Shown here piece after piece: positions 1 through 8,865 of a stretch of 64,000 bases of DNA. The notes under the pieces were generated by a model that ran no database searches, was not told where the DNA came from, and saw only the letters and a program-made list of their open reading frames with translations. Position numbers and translations under genes: made by a program. Every line of letters starts with the position of its first letter. Positions within the stretch are counted from its first letter, which is position 1. Source of the stretch: Actinomadura rupiterrae. GTDB taxonomy: Bacteria; Actinomycetota; Actinomycetes; Streptosporangiales; Streptosporangiaceae. The stretch spans positions 62,001 to 126,000 of the forward strand of contig NZ_JAMZEA010000010.1 in assembly GCF_024172125.1 (NCBI RefSeq), given 5' to 3'.

Positions 1-80
1 GCTGGAGATCCATAAGCCCAGCTTGTCACGGTTGCGGAAAATGGGTGGAGCGGTCCGGGAACGGCGGGGACCATTCGAGG

Positions 81-644
81 ATGAGCACCGAGCGACCTCC
101 GGAGCGGATCGACCTGCCGGAGCTGACCCTGCGCCGCGCGGTAGAGGACGACGCGGCGAACCTGATGAAGGCGGTCAACGACTCCTTCGAACACCTCCAG
201 CCCTGGATGCCCTGGGCGACCGAGAAGCGCACCGTCCAGGAGGAGCTGGCCTGGATCGCGTCCTGCCGCGCCGAGTGGGAGAGCGGCCTCGGCTACGCCT
301 ACCTGCTGGAGAACCCGGACGGCGACGTCGTCGGGACGGCCGCCCTTCACAACCGGATCGGGCCCGGCGTCCTGGAGATCGGCTACTGGGTGCACGCCGG
401 GCACACCCGGCGCGGTCACGCCACCCGGGCGGCCGGGGCGCTGACCGGCGCCGCGTTCGGGATGGAGGGCGTCGAGCGGGTCGAGATCCACTGTGATGTG
501 GCCAACAAGCGGAGCGCGGCCGTCCCGCCGAAGCTCGGCTACGAGCTGCTGGTGATCGAGGACGACGTCCGCACCGCGCCCGCCGAGGAAGGGCCGCGGA
601 TGCGCTGGGGCATCACCCGCGCGGCCTGGGAGCGGCGCGCCTAG
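81..644 (+). CDS. GNAT family N-acetyltransferase (RimJ/RimL-like)
   Basis: Predicted acetyl-CoA-dependent N-acetyltransferase of 187 residues. The GNAT fold is visible as TLRRAVEDDA near the N-terminus, the beta4/acetyl-CoA loop segment GYWVHAGHTRRGHATRAAG (a variant of the Q/R-x-x-G-x-G/A motif) and the late NKRSAAVPPKLGYE helix, which resembles the N-x-x-S-x-x-x-x-x-K-L-G-F/Y signature of RimJ/L ribosomal-protein and small-molecule acetyltransferases. The ATG at 81 is preferred over the upstream ATG at 45 because GGGGA (66-70) lies ten bases ahead and the residues before it are not family-like. The substrate cannot be told from sequence. Confidence 0.8.
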   Translation: MSTERPPERIDLPELTLRRAVEDDAANLMKAVNDSFEHLQPWMPWATEKRTVQEELAWIASCRAEWESGLGYAYLLENPDGDVVGTAALHNRIGPGVLEIGYWVHAGHTRRGHATRAAGALTGAAFGMEGVERVEIHCDVANKRSAAVPPKLGYELLVIEDDVRTAPAEEGPRMRWGITRAAWERRA

Positions 645-692
645 CCCCCGAAGCGTCCGGGCACGGGCGGCGGTTTCGGTGGCGGTAGATCT

Positions 693-708
693 TCGAACAC
701 GTGTACGG
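693..708 (+). promoter_or_regulatory. Candidate LexA/SOS box upstream of uvrA
   Basis: TCGAACACGTGTACGG resembles the actinobacterial/Gram-positive LexA box TCGAAC-N4-GTTCGA, with the left half perfect and four of six bases right in the other half. It lies about 175 bp ahead of the uvrA start. uvrA is a known SOS gene in many bacteria; binding here is inferred. Confidence 0.45.
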
Positions 709-882
709 TTCGAGTGTGGCCGGTGGTCCCGCGGGGGCGGGAGGGCCGAGCGGAAATTTCGGCCGGCCGCTCCGCTGTTGAGTACACGGGGGAGTCCACG
801 CGCACGCGTTCTGTCGGACCCCCTGGCTACCGTGGGGACACCCGTCCCATCGCCGCGCCCAGAAGAGGAACCGGAACACGCC

Positions 883-3720
883 GTGCATGACCGACTCATC
901 GTGCGAGGAGCACGCGAGCACAACCTGAAGGACGTCTCGCTCGACCTGCCGCGGGACGCGATGATCGTGTTCACCGGCCTGTCCGGGTCCGGCAAGTCCA
1001 GCCTGGCGTTCGACACGATCTTCGCGGAGGGGCAGCGCCGGTACGTCGAGTCGCTCTCGGCCTACGCCCGCCAGTTCCTCGGGCAGATGGACAAGCCCGA
1101 CGTGGACTTCATCGAGGGCCTGTCCCCGGCGGTGTCGATCGACCAGAAGTCGACCAGCAAGAACCCGCGGTCCACGGTCGGCACGATCACCGAGGTGTAC
1201 GACTACCTGCGGCTGCTGTACGCCCGCATCGGGCACCCGCACTGCCCGGTCTGCGGCCGCCCGATCAGCCGGCAGGCCCCGCAGCAGATCGTCGACCGCG
1301 TCCTGGAACTCGACGAGGGCACCCGCTTCCAGGTGCTCGCGCCGGTGATCCGCGGCCGCAAGGGCGAGTACCTGGAGCTGTTCCGCGAGCTGCAGACCAA
1401 GGGCTTCTCCCGCGCCATGGTGGACGGGCGGATGGTCCGCCTGGACGAGCCGCCGGCGCTCAAGAAGCAGGAGAAGCACGACATCTCCGTGATCGTCGAC
1501 CGGCTCGCGGTGAAGGACTCGGCGCGCCAGCGGCTCGCCGACTCCGTCGAGACCGCCCTCGGCCTGGCCGGCGGCACGATCGTGCTCGACTTCGTCGACC
1601 TCCCCGAGGACGACGAGAACCGCACCCGGATGTACTCCGAGCACCTCTACTGCCCCTACGACGACCTGTCGTTCGAGGAGCTGGAGCCCCGCTCGTTCTC
1701 CTTCAACTCCCCCTACGGCGCGTGCCCCGAGTGCACCGGCCTCGGGACGAGGATGGAGGTCGACCCGGAGCTGATCGTCCCCGACGAGGACCTGTCGCTC
1801 GGCGAGGGCGCCATCCAGCCGTGGTCGAACGGGCACGTCAGCGACTACTTCCTGCGGCTGCTGTCGGCGCTCGGCGACGCCATGGGCTTCGACCTGAACA
1901 CCCCGTGGCGCAAGCTGCCCGCCAAGGCGCGCAAGGCGGTCCTGAACGGGCACGAGACGCAGGTGCACGTCCGGTACAAGAACCGGTACGGCCGCACCCG
2001 CTCCTACTACACGTCCTACGAGGGCGTGATCCCCTACATCCACCGGCGGCACGCCGAGTCCGAGAGTGACGCCTCGCGCGAGAAGCTCGAAGGCTACATG
2101 CGCGAGATCCCGTGCCCGGCGTGCGACGGCGCGCGGCTCAAGCCCGTCGTGCTGGCGGTGACCATGGGCGGCAAGTCGATCGCCGAGGTCGCGGCCCTGC
2201 CGATCGGCGAGGCGGCCAAGTTCCTGCTGGCCATGGAGCTGAACGACCGCGACCGGCACATCGCCGAGCGGGTACTGAAGGAGATCAACGCCCGGCTCGG
2301 GTTCCTGCTCGACGTCGGCCTGGACTACCTCACCCTCGACCGCGCGTCCGCGACGCTGGCGGGCGGCGAGGCGCAGCGCATCCGGCTCGCCACCCAGATC
2401 GGGTCCGGGCTGGTCGGCGTCCTGTACGTGCTGGACGAGCCGTCCATCGGCCTGCACCAGCGCGACAACCAGCGACTGCTGGAGACGCTGCTGCGGCTGC
2501 GCGACATGGGCAACACCCTGATCGTCGTCGAGCACGACGAGGACACGATCAACGCGGCCGACTGGGTCGTCGACATCGGTCCGCGCGCGGGCGAGCACGG
2601 CGGCAAGATCGTGGTGTCCGGGACGGTCGAGGAGCTGCTGTCCTCCGAGGACTCGCTGACCGGGCAGTACCTGTCCGGACGCCGCGAGATCGCGGTGCCC
2701 GAGATCCGCCGGCCGCGGCAGAAGAGCCGCGAGATCACGGTCAAGGGCGCGCAGCAGAACAACCTGCGCAACGTCGACGTCGCGTTCCCGCTCGGGGTGT
2801 TCACCGCCGTCACCGGCGTGTCCGGGTCGGGCAAGTCCACGCTGGTCAACGACATCCTGTACAACTCGCTGGCCAAGCAGCTGCACGGCGCCAAGACCGT
2901 CCCCGGCAAGCACAAGCGGGTCAACGGCATCGACCAGCTCGACAAGGTCGTGCACGTCGACCAGTCGCCGATCGGCCGCACCCCGCGGTCGAACCCGGCG
3001 ACCTACACCGGCGTGTTCGACCACATCCGCAAGCTGTTCGCGCAGACCACCGAGGCGAAGGTGCGCGGCTACCAGCCGGGCCGGTTCTCCTTCAACGTCA
3101 AGGGCGGCCGCTGCGAGAACTGCTCCGGCGACGGCACCATCAAGATCGAGATGAACTTCCTGCCGGACGTCTACGTCCCGTGCGAGGTCTGCCACGGCGC
3201 CCGGTACAACCGGGAGACCCTGGAGGTCCACTACAAGGGGAAGACGATCTCCGAGGTGCTGGACATGCCGATCGAGGAGGCCGCGGTCTTCTTCGAGCCG
3301 GTCACCGCCATCCACCGGCACCTGAAGACGCTGGTGGACGTCGGCCTCGGGTACGTCCGGCTGGGCCAGCCCGCGCCGACCCTGTCCGGTGGCGAGGCGC
3401 AGCGCGTCAAGCTCGCCGCCGAGCTGCAGCGCCGCTCGACCGGCCGCACCATCTACGTGCTGGACGAGCCGACCACCGGCCTGCACTTCGAGGACATCCG
3501 CAAGCTGCTCGGCGTGCTGAACGGCCTGGTCGACAAGGGCAACACGGTCATCGTCATCGAGCACAACCTGGACGTGATCAAGACCGCCGACTGGATCGTC
3601 GACATGGGCCCCGAGGGCGGCTCGCGCGGCGGCACCGTCGTCGCCCAGGGCACCCCGGAGCAGGTCGCGAAGGTGGAGGGCAGCCACACCGGCGCGTTCC
3701 TCGCCAAGATCCTCGCCTGA
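883..3720 (+). CDS. uvrA: Excinuclease ABC subunit A
   Basis: UvrA (945 residues) is the damage-sensing ATPase dimer of nucleotide excision repair; it loads UvrB at lesions. Two ABC modules are visible. Walker A GLSGSGKSS is at about 32-40, with a zinc-module Cys set at 257, 281 and 284. The first ABC signature is LAGGEAQRIRLATQIGSG, followed by YVLDEPSIGLHQRD. The second Walker A (GVSGSGKST) is near 645, a second zinc site is C744/C747/C767/C770, and the second signature is LSGGEAQRVKLAAELQRR. The GTG at 883 (reading M-H-D-R-L-I-V-R-G-A-R-E-H) is the family's usual start and has GAGGAA twelve bases ahead; the longer in-frame extension is not conserved-looking. Confidence 0.98.
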   Translation: MHDRLIVRGAREHNLKDVSLDLPRDAMIVFTGLSGSGKSSLAFDTIFAEGQRRYVESLSAYARQFLGQMDKPDVDFIEGLSPAVSIDQKSTSKNPRSTVGTITEVYDYLRLLYARIGHPHCPVCGRPISRQAPQQIVDRVLELDEGTRFQVLAPVIRGRKGEYLELFRELQTKGFSRAMVDGRMVRLDEPPALKKQEKHDISVIVDRLAVKDSARQRLADSVETALGLAGGTIVLDFVDLPEDDENRTRMYSEHLYCPYDDLSFEELEPRSFSFNSPYGACPECTGLGTRMEVDPELIVPDEDLSLGEGAIQPWSNGHVSDYFLRLLSALGDAMGFDLNTPWRKLPAKARKAVLNGHETQVHVRYKNRYGRTRSYYTSYEGVIPYIHRRHAESESDASREKLEGYMREIPCPACDGARLKPVVLAVTMGGKSIAEVAALPIGEAAKFLLAMELNDRDRHIAERVLKEINARLGFLLDVGLDYLTLDRASATLAGGEAQRIRLATQIGSGLVGVLYVLDEPSIGLHQRDNQRLLETLLRLRDMGNTLIVVEHDEDTINAADWVVDIGPRAGEHGGKIVVSGTVEELLSSEDSLTGQYLSGRREIAVPEIRRPRQKSREITVKGAQQNNLRNVDVAFPLGVFTAVTGVSGSGKSTLVNDILYNSLAKQLHGAKTVPGKHKRVNGIDQLDKVVHVDQSPIGRTPRSNPATYTGVFDHIRKLFAQTTEAKVRGYQPGRFSFNVKGGRCENCSGDGTIKIEMNFLPDVYVPCEVCHGARYNRETLEVHYKGKTISEVLDMPIEEAAVFFEPVTAIHRHLKTLVDVGLGYVRLGQPAPTLSGGEAQRVKLAAELQRRSTGRTIYVLDEPTTGLHFEDIRKLLGVLNGLVDKGNTVIVIEHNLDVIKTADWIVDMGPEGGSRGGTVVAQGTPEQVAKVEGSHTGAFLAKILA

Positions 3721-3730
3721 CCCCATCCCT

Positions 3731-3768
3731 GAGACCGCGCGCCCCCGCCCCAGGGGACGCGCGGTCTC
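3731..3768 (+). terminator. Hairpin after uvrA
   Basis: Perfect 11-bp inverted repeat (GAGACCGCGCG at 3731-3741, CGCGCGGTCTC at 3758-3768) with a 16-nt loop, starting ten bases after the uvrA stop. No T-run follows, as is common in high-GC actinomycetes. Confidence 0.65.
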
Positions 3769-3770
3769 GC

Positions 3771-3905
3771 GCTGTGCGGGGGAGGCGGCGCCGACCGCCA
3801 AGGGAGGCGGCGCCCGGCCGACCATCGCGCTGTGCGGGCAGGCGCCACCGACCGGCCAGGCCAGGCGGCGCCGTTCGGCCATCGCACGGTGCGGGGAGGC
3901 GGCGC
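3771..3905. repeat. Imperfect ~57-bp tandem repeat, about 2.3 copies
   Basis: GCTGTGCGGG recurs at 3771 and 3829 and as ACGGTGCGGG at 3885. Each copy is followed by a GGAGGCGGCGCC-like block, giving periods of 58 and 56 bp. It fills the gap between uvrA and the first Rieske gene and has no convincing coding content. Confidence 0.6.
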
Positions 3906-4013
3906 CGCCAGCTGTGGCGTCCCCCGCAGTGTGCCGGGCGAGCGTGGCGCGAGGGGGTTCTTGCGGCGGGGGTGGTGACGGGGGCGGCGGGACGTCCGGG
4001 ATGATGAGTGACC

Positions 4014-4472
4014 ATGAGTGACGAAGCGACGATGGGGGACCGGGGCGCCGGAACCGGGCCGGAGCGGGCCGTGGGACGCCGGGCGGTGCTGTGCGGGACG
4101 GGCGCGGTCGGGGCGGCGCTAGGCGCCGGGCTGCTCACCGGCTGCGGCCCCTCGAACAAGGCCGCCGAGGCGAAGGACCTCAAGGGCAAGGAGATCGGCA
4201 AGGTCGCGGACGTCCCGGTCGGCGGCGGCAAGGTCTACGCCGACAGCAAGATCGTGGTGACCCAGCCCAGCCAGGGCGTGTTCAAGGCGTTCAGCGCGGT
4301 CTGCACGCACCAGGGCTGCCTGACCAACCGGGTGTCCGGCGGCAAGGTGCACTGCCCGTGCCACGGCAGCGAGTTCCAGATCGCGGACGGCTCGGTGGCG
4401 CACGGTCCGGCCAACAAGGCGCTGACCGAGTACCCCGTCCAGATCAAGGGCGACGCGATCTTCATCGCGTGA
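4014..4472 (+). CDS. Tat-exported Rieske [2Fe-2S] lipoprotein
   Basis: Rieske iron-sulfur protein of 152 residues. The N-terminus carries a twin-arginine export signal (GRRAVLCGTGAVGAALGAG) ending in a lipobox-like L-T-G-C, so the mature protein is probably tethered to the outer face of the membrane. The cluster ligands are the two motifs CTHQGC and CPCHGSEF, in which Cys/His pairs bind the 2Fe-2S centre. It is much shorter than the QcrA subunit of cytochrome bc1 and is not next to bc1 genes, so it is more likely a stand-alone electron-transfer protein. A GTG at 4008 is an alternative start. It is a close relative of the next gene downstream. Confidence 0.85.
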   Translation: MSDEATMGDRGAGTGPERAVGRRAVLCGTGAVGAALGAGLLTGCGPSNKAAEAKDLKGKEIGKVADVPVGGGKVYADSKIVVTQPSQGVFKAFSAVCTHQGCLTNRVSGGKVHCPCHGSEFQIADGSVAHGPANKALTEYPVQIKGDAIFIA

Positions 4473-4607
4473 CCTGGGCGATCATGGGCCCTGACCTGGG
4501 TGATCTCGATCGGGACCGGTGCGGGGTTCGAGGATTGAACCGTTCCCATTCGAGATACGTACTCCCAGTGACGGCGGAGGCACCGCTAGCACTCAGGAGG
4601 CCCGGAG

Positions 4608-5087
4608 ATGTCGCAGGACCACGAGCAGGCCAACACCGGCAACCCAGCCGAGCAGCCCCGCCCCAGTGATCTCGCCAGGCGGGGGATGCTGCTCGGCGTG
4701 GGCGTCGCGGGCGTCGCGGGGCTCGCCGCCGCTTGCGGCAAGGGCGGTTCCGGCGGCGGCGGGTACGGCGGGGGCGGCTCATCGTCCAGCGGCGCGGCGA
4801 CCGGGGCGCTCGGGAGCACCGCGGACATCCCGGTGGGCGGCGGCAAGGTCTTCGCGGACCAGAAGGTCGTCGTCACCCAGCCGACCAAGGGGGTGTTCAA
4901 GGCGTTCACGGCGGTGTGCACGCATATGGGGTGCACGGTCGGCTCGGTGTCCGGCGGGCTGATCCACTGCCCCTGCCACGGCAGCGAGTACCACATCGCG
5001 GACGGCACCGTCGCGCACCCGCCCGCGCCGCGCCCGCTCGCCGAGAAGAAGATCAACGTCTCCGGCGGCAAGATCACGCTCGCCTGA
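4608..5087 (+). CDS. Second Tat-exported Rieske [2Fe-2S] lipoprotein
   Basis: Paralogue of the preceding gene (159 residues). It has a twin-arginine signal (LARRGMLLGVGVAGVAGLAAACG) whose end A-A-C fits a lipobox. A 20-residue Gly/Ser-rich linker follows, then a Rieske domain with CTHMGC and CPCHGSEY. The blocks DIPVGGGKV, Q-(S/T)-K/Q-GVFKAF and IADG are shared with the upstream copy, which points to tandem duplication. AGGAGG at 4595-4600 lies seven bases before the ATG. The partner and substrate are unknown; the low-complexity linker differs from the first copy. Confidence 0.85.
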   Translation: MSQDHEQANTGNPAEQPRPSDLARRGMLLGVGVAGVAGLAAACGKGGSGGGGYGGGGSSSSGAATGALGSTADIPVGGGKVFADQKVVVTQPTKGVFKAFTAVCTHMGCTVGSVSGGLIHCPCHGSEYHIADGTVAHPPAPRPLAEKKINVSGGKITLA

Positions 5088-5109
5088 CACAGTCCATCGT
5101 TTCCGGGCC

Positions 5110-6321
5110 CTACCGCCGCCCGTCGCCCCCCGCCCTCCCGAGGTGCCCGTTCGCGGTGCCCGAGGCGCTCGCGGGCCGGGGATCCTCGGGCGGCGGGGCG
5201 TCGGGGCCCACGGCGGGGGCGCCGGACGACTCGGTGTCGCGGACGGACTCGCCGGCCGGCTCGGCGGGACCCCCGCCCTCGCGGACGCGCGTCTCCTCCG
5301 GGATCTCGGCGCGGAAGCGGGGGAGCGCCTCGGGATGGTGGTCGCGCAGGTAGCGGACCAGGTGCTCGCGGGCGTCGCAGCGCAGGTCCCACGCGCTCGC
5401 CGAGTCGGCGGCGCTCATCAGGGCGCGCATCTCGACCAGGCCGCTCGGCAGCACGTCGGTCAGCTGGAGCACCCAGTCGCGCTGGTCCCACAGCGGGTGC
5501 TCGCGCAGGTAGTCGTGCAGGACGGTCCGGAGCTCCTCGATCGGGACGCTCCAGTCCACCCGCAGCACCACCGCGCCGACGACGCGGCTGGTGTGCCGCG
5601 TCCAGTTCTCGAACGGCTGTTCGATGAAGTAGGAGACGGGCAGGATCAGGCGCCGCTCGTCCCACAGGCAGACGACCACGTAGGAGAGGGTCAGCTCCTC
5701 GATCCGGCCCCACTGGCCCTCGACGACCACCACGTCGTCCAGCCGGAGCGCGTCGCTGAACGCCAGCTGCAGCCCGGCGAGGAGGTTGCCGAGCGTGGGC
5801 CGGGCGGCGATCCCGACGACCAGCCCGGCGACGCCCGCCGAGGCCAGCACGCCCGCTCCGAGGGCCCGGACGGCCGGGAAGGTGAACAGCGCCACGGCGA
5901 CCGCGATCACGACCAGCACGACCGCGCCGATCCGGCGCAGCAGCAGCATCTGCGTGCGGGCGCGGCGGGCGCGCCGGTTGCGCTCGCCCGAGACGCGGGT
6001 GAGCCGGTCCAGCGGCGGGTCGGTCAGCGCGTAGAAGATCCGCAGCACCAGCCAGGCGGTCGCGGCCGTCGCCACCACGTGCAGCAGGTGCCGCAGGTCG
6101 GCGGCGAGGCGGTGCGGCAGGTCCCCGTACGGGACGGCCCCGGCGGCGCTGATCGCGGCGGCGAACGCGAACGCGGGCGCGGTGCACCGCCGGGCCGCCG
6201 CGCCGGCCGCGGGCCAGCGGGCCGACAGCCGCCCGGCGAGCAGCCGCCGGGCACCCTCCACGACACCCACCGACAGGGCGACGGCGAGCAGCGGGACGAT
6301 CAGCGCCCAGAACGCCGACAC
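5110..6321 (-). CDS. MscS-family mechanosensitive ion channel protein
   Basis: Integral membrane protein of 403 residues. Several N-terminal hydrophobic segments are followed by the MscS pore and beta-domain. The pore-lining helix region reads ALGAGVLASAGVAGLVVGIAARPTLGNLLAGLQLAFSDALRLDDVVVVEG in pieces, with the family-typical G/A-rich TM3 and the L-D-D-V-V beta entry. The C-terminal ~60 residues are Pro/Gly/Glu-rich and probably disordered. Its likely role is release of solutes under turgor stress. The GTG at 6321 is chosen because a G-run (6331-6339 on this strand) precedes it. The gene is convergent with the Rieske pair and divergent from uvrC. Confidence 0.85.
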   Translation of the reverse strand: MSAFWALIVPLLAVALSVGVVEGARRLLAGRLSARWPAAGAAARRCTAPAFAFAAAISAAGAVPYGDLPHRLAADLRHLLHVVATAATAWLVLRIFYALTDPPLDRLTRVSGERNRRARRARTQMLLLRRIGAVVLVVIAVAVALFTFPAVRALGAGVLASAGVAGLVVGIAARPTLGNLLAGLQLAFSDALRLDDVVVVEGQWGRIEELTLSYVVVCLWDERRLILPVSYFIEQPFENWTRHTSRVVGAVVLRVDWSVPIEELRTVLHDYLREHPLWDQRDWVLQLTDVLPSGLVEMRALMSAADSASAWDLRCDAREHLVRYLRDHHPEALPRFRAEIPEETRVREGGGPAEPAGESVRDTESSGAPAVGPDAPPPEDPRPASASGTANGHLGRAGGDGRR

Positions 6322-6522
6322 GACACGATCCCCCCTTCGGGTACGTCCGGAATGCGAAGGCCGCTCGGAATCCTCTTTCCGGTCACGCCCGTTCCGAACG
6401 AGATCTGGGTCACCCCGGCAGGGAGTGACCGCGCGGGACCCTGCGAAGTGCGGGACTCCTGGGACTGCCGGGCGGGAAACGGCGGGGCGTCGTCTGTCGG
6501 TGCCGCCTACTAGGCTTTCAAC

Positions 6523-8865
6523 GTGGCAGATCCGGCGACCTATCGACCCGCGTCGGGGACGATCCCCGACGAACCCGGCGTGTACCGCTTCCGCGACGAG
6601 CACGGCCGGGTGATCTACGTGGGCAAGGCCAAGAGCCTGCGCTCCCGGCTGAACTCCTACTTCGCCGACTTCGCCACCCTGCACCCGCGCACCCAGACCA
6701 TGGTGAGCACGGCCGCGCGGGTGGACTGGACGGTCGTCTCCACCGAGGTCGAGGCGCTCCAGCTGGAGTACAGCTGGATCAAGGAGTTCGACCCCCGTTT
6801 CAACGTGAAATACCGGGACGACAAGTCCTACCCGTACCTTGCGGTGACCCTCAACGAGGAGTTCCCGCGAGTGCAGGTCATGCGAGGCGCCAAGCGCAAG
6901 GGCGTGCGCTACTTCGGGCCGTACTCGCACGCGTGGGCGATCCGCGAGACGGTCGACCAGCTGCTGCGCGTCTTCCCGGTGCGCACGTGCAGCGCCGGGG
7001 TGTTCAAGCGGCAGCACCAGCTCGACCGGCCGTGCCTGCTCGGTTACATCGACAAGTGCTCCGCGCCGTGCGTCGGCCGGGTCACGCCCGAGGAGCACTT
7101 CGCCCTCGCCGAGGACTTCTGCGATTTCATGGCGGGCAACACCGGCCGCTACATCAAGCGCCTCGAACGCGACATGCGCGAGGCCGCCACGTCCATGGAG
7201 TACGAGCGCGCGGCGCGGCTGCGCGACGACATCCGCGCGCTCGAACGGGCGCTGGAGAAGCAGACCGTGGTGCTGGCGGACGGCACCGACCTTGACATGA
7301 TCGCCTTCGCCGAGGACGAGCTGGAGGCGGCCGTCCAGGTGTTCTACGTCCGCGGTGGCCGGATCCGCGGCCAGCGCGGCTGGGTGGTCGACAAGGTGGA
7401 GGCCGTCACCACCGCCGACCTGGTCGAGCAGTTCCTCATCCAGATCTACGGCGACAGCGACTCGGTGCCGCGCGAGGTGTACGTCCCGGCGCTGCCGCCC
7501 GACGACGAGGCGATGACCGAGCTGCTGGCCGAGCAGCGCGGCGGGCCGGTGCGGCTGCGCGTCCCGCAGCGCGGCGACAAGAAGGCGCTGCTGGAGACCG
7601 TCCACCGCAACGCGCTTGAGGCGCTGAAGCAGCACAAGACGCGCCGCGCCAGCGACCTGACCACGCGCAGCCTCGCGCTGCGCGAGCTGCAGGAGGCGCT
7701 GGAGCTCGACGAGGCGCCGCTGCGCGTCGAGTGCTACGACGTGTCCAACCTGCAGGGCACCAACGTCGTCGCGTCCATGGTCGTGTTCGAGGACGGGCTG
7801 GCTCGCAAGAGCGAGTACCGGCGGTTCACGATCAAGGCGGTGGAGGGGCAGGACGACGTCCGGTCCATCCACGAGGTGATCACCCGCCGGTTCCGCCGCT
7901 ACCTCGCCGAGAGCGAGAGGACCGGCGAGCTGGACGCGCTCGGCGAGGGCGACGGCACCGCCGACACCGCCCCGAACCCGGACGTCCAGGACGCCTCCGG
8001 CGCGCCTGCCGTACACGGCCCGATCGACCCCGAGACCGGCAAACCGCGCCGCTTCGCCTACCCGCCGAACCTGGTGCTGGTGGACGGCGGTCCGCCCCAG
8101 GTGGCGGCGGCGCAGCGGGCGCTGGACGAGCTCGGCGTGGACGACATCGCGGTGGTCGGCATCGCCAAGCGGCTGGAGGAGCTGTGGCTTCCCGGCGACG
8201 ACGATCCGGTGATCCTGCCGCGCAACAGTGAGAGCATGTTCCTGGTCCAGCGGATCCGGGACGAGGCGCACCGGTTCGCCATCACCTTCCACCGCCAGAA
8301 GCGGTCGAAGTCGATGACCGCCAGCGAGCTGGACGCGGTGCCCGGGCTCGGCCCGGCGCGGCGCACCGCGCTGGTGAAGCACTTCGGCTCGGTCAAGCGC
8401 CTGAAGGAGGCGACGCCCGAGCAGATCGCGGAGGTGCCGGGCATCGGCCTGCGCACCGCGGAGTCGATCGCGGCCGCGCTGAACGGCCCCGGCGCGGCGC
8501 GTTCGACCGGGAACACCGGCGGGGCCGCGAGCGCTGCACAGGACGGCGCGCCGCGGCCCGGCTCGTCCGCCCGGGACGCGCATGATCGGCCGGCGTCCGG
8601 GCAGAGCCAGGACGCGCCGGAGCGGACCGCGCCCGAGCAGGACGCGCCGGAGCAGGTTGCGCCGGAGCAGGTTGCGCCGGAGCGGGACGCGCTGAAGCAG
8701 GGCGCGCCCGAGCAGAGCGCGCCCGGGCAGGGTGCGTCGGAGCAGGGTGTGGAGCAGACGAACGGCACGAAGGGCACGGACGGGCCGGAGCCGGGCGCCA
8801 GGGGGGCGGCGCGCGGCGGTACCGGAAGCAGGGGCGACGCCGAACACAGGGGGAGACCAACGTGA
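6523..8865 (+). CDS. uvrC: Excinuclease ABC subunit C with repeat tail
   Basis: UvrC makes the two incisions around a lesion in nucleotide excision repair. In order: GIY-YIG nuclease (PGVYRFRDEHGRVIYVGKAK, about 19-38), the Cys cluster region, the UVR helix YERAARLRDDIRALERAL that binds UvrB, the RNase H-like 5' nuclease (ECYDVSNLQG) and a tandem helix-hairpin-helix (ELDAVPGLGPARR...EVPGIGL, about 601-650). The canonical protein ends near residue 655. This one runs to 780, and the extra tail contains nine 15-bp repeats encoding A-P-E-Q-like pentapeptides. TAGGCT sits at 6511-6516, six bases before the GTG, so the message may be leaderless. It overlaps rapZ by 4 bp. Confidence 0.97.
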   Translation: MADPATYRPASGTIPDEPGVYRFRDEHGRVIYVGKAKSLRSRLNSYFADFATLHPRTQTMVSTAARVDWTVVSTEVEALQLEYSWIKEFDPRFNVKYRDDKSYPYLAVTLNEEFPRVQVMRGAKRKGVRYFGPYSHAWAIRETVDQLLRVFPVRTCSAGVFKRQHQLDRPCLLGYIDKCSAPCVGRVTPEEHFALAEDFCDFMAGNTGRYIKRLERDMREAATSMEYERAARLRDDIRALERALEKQTVVLADGTDLDMIAFAEDELEAAVQVFYVRGGRIRGQRGWVVDKVEAVTTADLVEQFLIQIYGDSDSVPREVYVPALPPDDEAMTELLAEQRGGPVRLRVPQRGDKKALLETVHRNALEALKQHKTRRASDLTTRSLALRELQEALELDEAPLRVECYDVSNLQGTNVVASMVVFEDGLARKSEYRRFTIKAVEGQDDVRSIHEVITRRFRRYLAESERTGELDALGEGDGTADTAPNPDVQDASGAPAVHGPIDPETGKPRRFAYPPNLVLVDGGPPQVAAAQRALDELGVDDIAVVGIAKRLEELWLPGDDDPVILPRNSESMFLVQRIRDEAHRFAITFHRQKRSKSMTASELDAVPGLGPARRTALVKHFGSVKRLKEATPEQIAEVPGIGLRTAESIAAALNGPGAARSTGNTGGAASAAQDGAPRPGSSARDAHDRPASGQSQDAPERTAPEQDAPEQVAPEQVAPERDALKQGAPEQSAPGQGASEQGVEQTNGTKGTDGPEPGARGAARGGTGSRGDAEHRGRPT
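8611..8745 (+). repeat. 15-bp in-frame tandem repeat in uvrC tail (9 units)
   Basis: Consensus GACGCGCCGGAGCAG, nine consecutive 15-bp units giving DAPER, TAPEQ, DAPEQ, VAPEQ, VAPER, DALKQ, GAPEQ, SAPGQ and GASEQ (residues about 697-741). Confidence 0.9.

Noticed and set aside
613..3882. Very long open frame on the minus strand opposite uvrA
   Set aside because: It mirrors uvrA codons, has a repetitive Arg/Val/Leu/Asp composition and no motif; high GC removes stops.
5110..8847. Minus-strand frame fusing the MscS channel with an extra 840 residues
   Set aside because: Only the part up to the GTG at 6321 looks like a channel; the rest is the shadow of uvrC.
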